Of a stretch of DNA of 64,000 nucleotides, positions 60,342 through 64,000 are shown in pieces. The DNA is from Prochlorococcus sp. AG-418-C09. Its GTDB lineage: Bacteria > Cyanobacteriota > Cyanobacteriia > PCC-6307 > Cyanobiaceae. The position numbers were made by a program, and so were the translations under genes. The notes beneath the pieces are model-generated. The model was not told where the DNA came from. It did no database searches and saw only the letters and a program-made list of their open reading frames with translations. Where the stretch lies: NCBI GenBank assembly GCA_003214355.1, contig QCLS01000001.1, forward strand, positions 1-64,000. Reading direction: 5' to 3'. The first letter of the stretch is position 1, and each line of letters starts with the position of its first letter.

Positions 60342-61103
60342 ATGATATTTCCAAAATCATTAAAAAGACTTTTCAAGAGCCTTATAATCGGCGGACAGGC
60401 AATTAACTATATTTTTAGAGGTAAACTCTCAAAGAATGACTTATCCGAACAATTAATGGAAGCAGGTCCAGGGAGCTTTTTAATCGTATTAATAACAGGT
60501 ATTGCTGCAGGAACAGTTTTTAATATCCAGATTGCATCTCAATTAACTGAAATGGGACTAAAAGATAGGATTGGAGGCTTATTAGCCATTGGGATGGCAA
60601 GAGAAATGGCTCCGCTATTGACAGCAACATTGATGACAGGAAAGGTTGCTACCGCATATGCAGCTCAATTAGGAACCATGAAAGTTACGGAGCAAATAGA
60701 TGCGATTACAATGTTAAAAACTGACCCAGTGGAATATTTGGTAGTACCTCGAATACTTTCGATGTTAATAATGTCTCCGATTCAATGTTTTTTATTCTTA
60801 TTTGTAGGATTATGGAGCGGACAAATATTTAGTGAGTTTTTTTATGGTGTAGAGCCAGATAAATTCTGGGATTCAATCCGACTAGGATCATTCAGCCTAA
60901 CGCCACATGACCTAGGGTCAATGGCAATCAAATCAGTTGTATTTGGTCTTCAAATTGCTATTATTGCCTGCGGATGGGGTCTTACCACAAGAGGCGGACC
61001 TAAAGAAGTTGGAACAAGTACTACAGGAGCAGTTGTAATGACACTTGTTACAGTATCTTTAATGGATGTACTCTTAACAAAAATCTTATTCGGATCAAAT
61101 TAA
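60342..61103 (+). CDS. MlaE/YrbE-type ABC transporter permease
   Basis: Permease subunit of a lipid-type ABC transporter, 253 residues with about five hydrophobic segments. LLAIGMAREMAPLLTATLM and AAQLGTMKVTEQIDAI are the family core. In Gram-negatives this subunit acts with MlaF and MlaD to move phospholipids between membranes; in plastids the same type (TGD1) imports lipids. No ATPase or MCE gene is adjacent. It overlaps the DUF3119 start by one base. Confidence 0.9.
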   Translation: MIFPKSLKRLFKSLIIGGQAINYIFRGKLSKNDLSEQLMEAGPGSFLIVLITGIAAGTVFNIQIASQLTEMGLKDRIGGLLAIGMAREMAPLLTATLMTGKVATAYAAQLGTMKVTEQIDAITMLKTDPVEYLVVPRILSMLIMSPIQCFLFLFVGLWSGQIFSEFFYGVEPDKFWDSIRLGSFSLTPHDLGSMAIKSVVFGLQIAIIACGWGLTTRGGPKEVGTSTTGAVVMTLVTVSLMDVLLTKILFGSN

Positions 61104-61504
61104 TGTTTAACAATCAAAGAATTGAAGATCCAGTGATTATATCACCTTCATTCCAACTACCTCTCATACTTATAGCTTTAAGTTTTATGCTTCTTTTCTT
61201 GAAAATTGGAATTTGGCCAACAATAATTTCAGCATCATTTAGCTTTTTCTTGTTACTTCAAGCTTTCACCTTGAGAATAAAAATCACCAAAGAGGACTTT
61301 GTAGTTTTGCAATTAGGTAAGGAGATAAGAACATTTCCTTTTAAAAACTGGATAGCATGGAAACTTTTCCTTCCAAATCTTCCTGGAATATTTTATTTTA
61401 GAGAAAAATCTAGCCCTCATTTATTACCAATATTATTTAATCCAGTTCAATTAAAAAATGAGCTATCAGATAAAGTTCAATCACTGGAAATAAAGAATTC
61501 TTAA
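61103..61504 (+). CDS. DUF3119 family protein
   Basis: Cyanobacterial protein of 133 residues. Two hydrophobic segments (about 20-55) make a membrane hairpin, and the soluble part (EDFVVLQLGKEIRTFPFKNW, PGIFYFREKSSPHLLPILF) looks like a PH-type beta fold. No function known. It overlaps the permease by one base and precedes the DUF3086 gene by 31 bases, so all three are probably one transcript. Confidence 0.72.
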   Translation: MFNNQRIEDPVIISPSFQLPLILIALSFMLLFLKIGIWPTIISASFSFFLLLQAFTLRIKITKEDFVVLQLGKEIRTFPFKNWIAWKLFLPNLPGIFYFREKSSPHLLPILFNPVQLKNELSDKVQSLEIKNS

Positions 61505-61535
61505 ACAAAACCATTATTATTTTAAAGATAGTAAA

Positions 61536-62546
61536 ATGACCGATTCAAAAATACCCAAAAAAACCTCTTCTCCTCCAAGTAAGGGCAAAGAAGAGAAGGT
61601 TCCTTCCAAAAATAATCTAAATGGTATTGATAATCATCAAGCAATAAAAAACCCTAATAATTCAAGTATTGAGAAACAAGCATTTAAGGATGAATTCTTG
61701 AAAGAAATATTTAAAGACTTTAGTAAAAAGAAACTTTCTTTAGAAAAGGAGATTAAAGATTTAGATCTTAAGAAAGCAAACTTGAAAAAAGAAATTAACA
61801 ATACTTTCAATGGGCAGACTGATGATATAGCTAAACAAGTAAGAGGTTTTCAGGAATATTTAAGCGGAGCCCTTCAGAACTTATCTCAATCAGTAGAAAA
61901 GCTTGAATTAGTCTCTCAACCAATTATTGTTAAACCATCTCCCTTGGATGAGAAGCAATCAAAATCTTCAGAAATAGAAACAGTTAAGGTTCCTGCACTA
62001 TCAGATACATTTAAACCTGACGAAGAAATCATTAGAAAATGCTTCTTGAGTTTTGCAGAGCAACCTGATTTCTATGCTGAGCCTTGGAAACTAAGGAGAA
62101 GTCTTGATCCTTCTGACATAGCAACCTTAGAAGATTGGTTCTTCAACATGGGAGGAAGGGGCGCATTAGAAAGCAGGGGCTCAAGACAAAAAAATGCATT
62201 AGTTTCAGCAGGGCTAATTTCTATTCTTGGTGAACTTTATGGAGATCAGTTCCAGACTCTAATATTAGCCTCGGAGCCAGAAAGACTTGGAGAATGGAGA
62301 AGAATACTTCAAGACTCACTTGGTCTAACAAGGGAAGATTTTGGCCCTAGTAGTGGTATTGTTTTGTTTGAAAGAGCTGAGGGTGTTGTTGAGAGAGCCG
62401 ACAGATTAGAGGAAAATGATGAGGTACCATTAATCATTATTGATGCTGCAGAAGCATCTGTAGATATTCCTATTCTTCAATTCCCTTTGTGGCTTGCTTT
62501 TGCTGGCTCAGAGGATGAACTCTATAATGATTTTGAACTCAATTAA
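61536..62546 (+). CDS. DUF3086 family protein
   Basis: Protein of 336 residues, restricted to cyanobacteria. A Ser/Lys-rich, low-complexity N-terminus (1-55) and a coiled coil (about 57-120, [21 protein letters not shown]) precede a globular domain (about 165-330) with [20 protein letters not shown] and [14 protein letters not shown]. The domain is strongly conserved in cyanobacteria. Function unknown; it lies between DUF3119 and plsY. Confidence 0.78.
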   Translation: MTDSKIPKKTSSPPSKGKEEKVPSKNNLNGIDNHQAIKNPNNSSIEKQAFKDEFLKEIFKDFSKKKLSLEKEIKDLDLKKANLKKEINNTFNGQTDDIAKQVRGFQEYLSGALQNLSQSVEKLELVSQPIIVKPSPLDEKQSKSSEIETVKVPALSDTFKPDEEIIRKCFLSFAEQPDFYAEPWKLRRSLDPSDIATLEDWFFNMGGRGALESRGSRQKNALVSAGLISILGELYGDQFQTLILASEPERLGEWRRILQDSLGLTREDFGPSSGIVLFERAEGVVERADRLEENDEVPLIIIDAAEASVDIPILQFPLWLAFAGSEDELYNDFELN

Positions 62547-62551
62547 TTTTA

Positions 62552-63148
62552 ATGTTTGAGATATTTATAGTCCTATCAATAAGTTATCTATTGGGTTCGA
62601 TTCCGACAGGCTTCTTGGTTGCAAAAAAAATAAAAGATGTTGACTTAAGAGAACTAGGCTCTGGCTCCACAGGGGCCACGAACGTGCTTAGGAATGTTGG
62701 AAAATTGCCTGCATTATTTGTCTTTATAATTGATGTATTTAAAGGATTCTTGGCCGTAAAGATTGCTTATATTTTTATAAATCAAGATTTAATTGCAATC
62801 CTATCTGGGCTTTTTGCTATTTCTGGACATATTTGGCCGATATGGCTAAAAGGGAAAGGAGGTAAAGCTGTGGCAACGGGTTTAGGAATGTTTTTAGCTA
62901 TTTCTTGGCAAGTCGGTCTTGGATCTCTAGGTATCTTTTTGTTAATTCTTTCAATCTCCAAAGTGGTTTCTTTATCTAGTATTATTGCAGCATTAGGACT
63001 ACCAATACTGATGTATTTAAAGGTTGGCACTTCAAATAACACCTTTATGATAATAAGTTTCGTAATATCATTTCTAGTCATATGGAAACATAGAACTAAT
63101 ATTAAACGTCTAATAAAAGGAGATGAACCAAAATTAAATGAAAGATAA
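62552..63148 (+). CDS. plsY: Glycerol-3-phosphate acyltransferase PlsY
   Basis: First acylation of phospholipid synthesis, using acyl phosphate; 198 residues. Five or so membrane segments. The three conserved loops are [36 protein letters not shown] and [15 protein letters not shown]. It follows DUF3086 by 5 bases; with the MlaE-like permease this makes the run a lipid-linked neighbourhood. The end is 4 bases from the pyrF stop. Confidence 0.94.
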   Translation: MFEIFIVLSISYLLGSIPTGFLVAKKIKDVDLRELGSGSTGATNVLRNVGKLPALFVFIIDVFKGFLAVKIAYIFINQDLIAILSGLFAISGHIWPIWLKGKGGKAVATGLGMFLAISWQVGLGSLGIFLLILSISKVVSLSSIIAALGLPILMYLKVGTSNNTFMIISFVISFLVIWKHRTNIKRLIKGDEPKLNER

Positions 63149-63152
63149 GAAT

Positions 63153-63872
63153 TTAACTTATCTGCTTGCAAATTTCCTCAAATACCTCATTTGGATTTGG
63201 CGATTTAGTTATTGATCTTCCAATAACTATTCTTGAAGAGCCTCTACTTAAAGCATCATAAGGATTCATGACTCTACTTTGATCATCTTTTGTGTCATTA
63301 CCCATTCTAATTCCGGGTGTAATCAATTGAAATTTATCTCCAAAAGCTAATCGAAGTTTCTCAGCTTCCCAAGCCGAACAAACACAACCATCTAATCCTG
63401 CCTCATAAGATATCCTTGCAAATCTAATAACATTTTCTTCTATTGAGGAGCTTATATTTAAGTCGTCTCTAAATTCTTCTTTTGAAAGACTTGTTAATAC
63501 GGTGACACCAACTACTAATGGATGCTCAACATTTGCATTTTCAGCTCCTTCAATAGTTGCTTGCTTTGAAACCTTTAATGCTTTTGATCCTGACATTGCA
63601 TGTAAAGAAATAATATTTACTCCTAATCTTGAAATTTCATAGCATGCATTTCGCATCGTATTGGGGATATCGTGAAATTTGAGATCCAAAAAGATTTTTT
63701 TATTCATGTCTTTAAAAATTCGAATCACCTCTGGACCTTCCTTTGAAAAAAGTTCCAATCCAATTTTTATCCATTTTATTTTTGGACATTCCTCCAATAA
63801 TGAAAGTGCTTGATGCTTGTTAAGACCATCGACAGCTAAGATGACTTTGTCAGCAGGATCAGATTTATTCAT
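63153..63872 (-). CDS. pyrF: Orotidine 5'-phosphate decarboxylase
   Basis: Last step of UMP synthesis, 239 residues. Motifs: ILAVDGL (about 13-19), the catalytic FLDLKFHDIPNT (about 60-72) and ITPGIRMGNDTKDDQ. I choose the ATG at 63872 (MNKSDPADK); a TTG five codons upstream would overlap the tyrS stop. The stop lies 4 bases from that of plsY on the opposite strand. Confidence 0.95.
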   Translation of the reverse strand: MNKSDPADKVILAVDGLNKHQALSLLEECPKIKWIKIGLELFSKEGPEVIRIFKDMNKKIFLDLKFHDIPNTMRNACYEISRLGVNIISLHAMSGSKALKVSKQATIEGAENANVEHPLVVGVTVLTSLSKEEFRDDLNISSSIEENVIRFARISYEAGLDGCVCSAWEAEKLRLAFGDKFQLITPGIRMGNDTKDDQSRVMNPYDALSRGSSRIVIGRSITKSPNPNEVFEEICKQIS

Positions 63873-63876
63873 GATT

Positions 63877-64000
63877 TCAGTTATCAAATCTAATAGTCTT
63901 TTTCTTACCTATTTGTAATATCTTTAGGATTAACTCTTCTTTAGTTTCGAAAACAATCTCAGAATCGGTTATTTTCAAACCATCAATTTTTACGGCCCCA
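63877..64000 (-). CDS. tyrS: Tyrosyl-tRNA synthetase, C-terminal end
   Basis: Only the last 40 codons are present; the gene continues past the right edge. They read GAVKIDGLKITDSEIVF... and end in RFDN before TGA. This is the S4-like RNA-binding tail that ends class I tyrosyl-tRNA synthetase. The pyrF ATG follows its stop by 4 bases, on the same strand. The catalytic domain is outside the window, so the call rests on this end alone. Confidence 0.75.
   Translation of the reverse strand, partial: GAVKIDGLKITDSEIVFETKEELILKILQIGKKKTIRFDN

Overview
The window is a compact, strongly AT-rich chromosome segment from a marine picocyanobacterium, almost certainly a high-light-type Prochlorococcus. 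The evidence is the gene set: nickel superoxide dismutase with its maturation protease, Ftn2/ARC6-type cell division protein, ClpR/ClpP3, a group 2 sigma factor, cyanobacterial ThiE with an extra N-terminal domain, a high-light-inducible protein, and many cyanobacteria-restricted DUF families (DUF3769, DUF3122, DUF3611, DUF3119, DUF3086). Genes are tightly packed on both strands with many overlaps and frequent TTG/GTG starts. I see no insertion sequence, prophage, CRISPR array or toxin-antitoxin pair.

Layout. 0-9.5 kb: mostly reverse-strand housekeeping genes (DUF3769 envelope protein, lexA with a LexA-box-like operator, argF, ftsH, ribD, a DUF3122 pair, nadK, pheS) with cobL divergent between them. 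9.6-13.7 kb: surE, DUF3611, ribF, thiE-thiS and two tiny ORFs. 13.7-23.3 kb: a reverse block with larB/cpmA, a TIGR03792-like protein, an in-frame trmD-ispF fusion, era, a Bax-inhibitor protein, phoH, rpsP, ffh and ftn2. 23.4-30.5 kb: pdhA, a sigma factor, nnr, mnmA, lnt and an FKBP isomerase. 30.5-32.1 kb: sodN, sodX and a NicO/UreH-like metal transporter. 32.1-37 kb: trpC, lpd, a SpoU methyltransferase with no ordinary start codon, a degenerate tRNA-like stretch and murA.

37.2-45 kb: tRNA-Leu, argD, folC, an FAD oxidase and amidohydrolase pair, tRNA-His, miaB. 44-47.6 kb: a small division and wall cluster (ddl, a small membrane protein, ftsQ, ftsZ), then the SRP RNA on the opposite strand. 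47.7-54.3 kb: panB, hemW, a PIN/TRAM membrane protein, clpR-clpP3, ilvC and cbiB. 54.4-56.2 kb: an accessory-looking patch of a high-light-inducible protein, four small hypothetical proteins and HU. A 583-base gene-free stretch with a palindrome and a GC-rich hairpin follows. 56.8-64 kb: glgX, tRNA-Gly, a sugar-type symporter, a MlaE-type permease with DUF3119 and DUF3086 genes, plsY, pyrF and the end of tyrS.

Functional links: ffh and the SRP RNA supply both parts of the signal recognition particle; ddl, murA, ftsQ, ftsZ and ftn2 serve wall growth and division; cobL and cbiB belong to cobalamin synthesis; sodN, sodX and the transporter form a plausible nickel-SOD module. No large undescribed system is evident. 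The observations most worth checking are the trmD-ispF fusion, two genes whose conserved N-termini lack an ATG/GTG/TTG start (sodX and the SpoU gene), the degenerate tRNA-Leu-like sequence, and the structured intergenic region upstream of HU.
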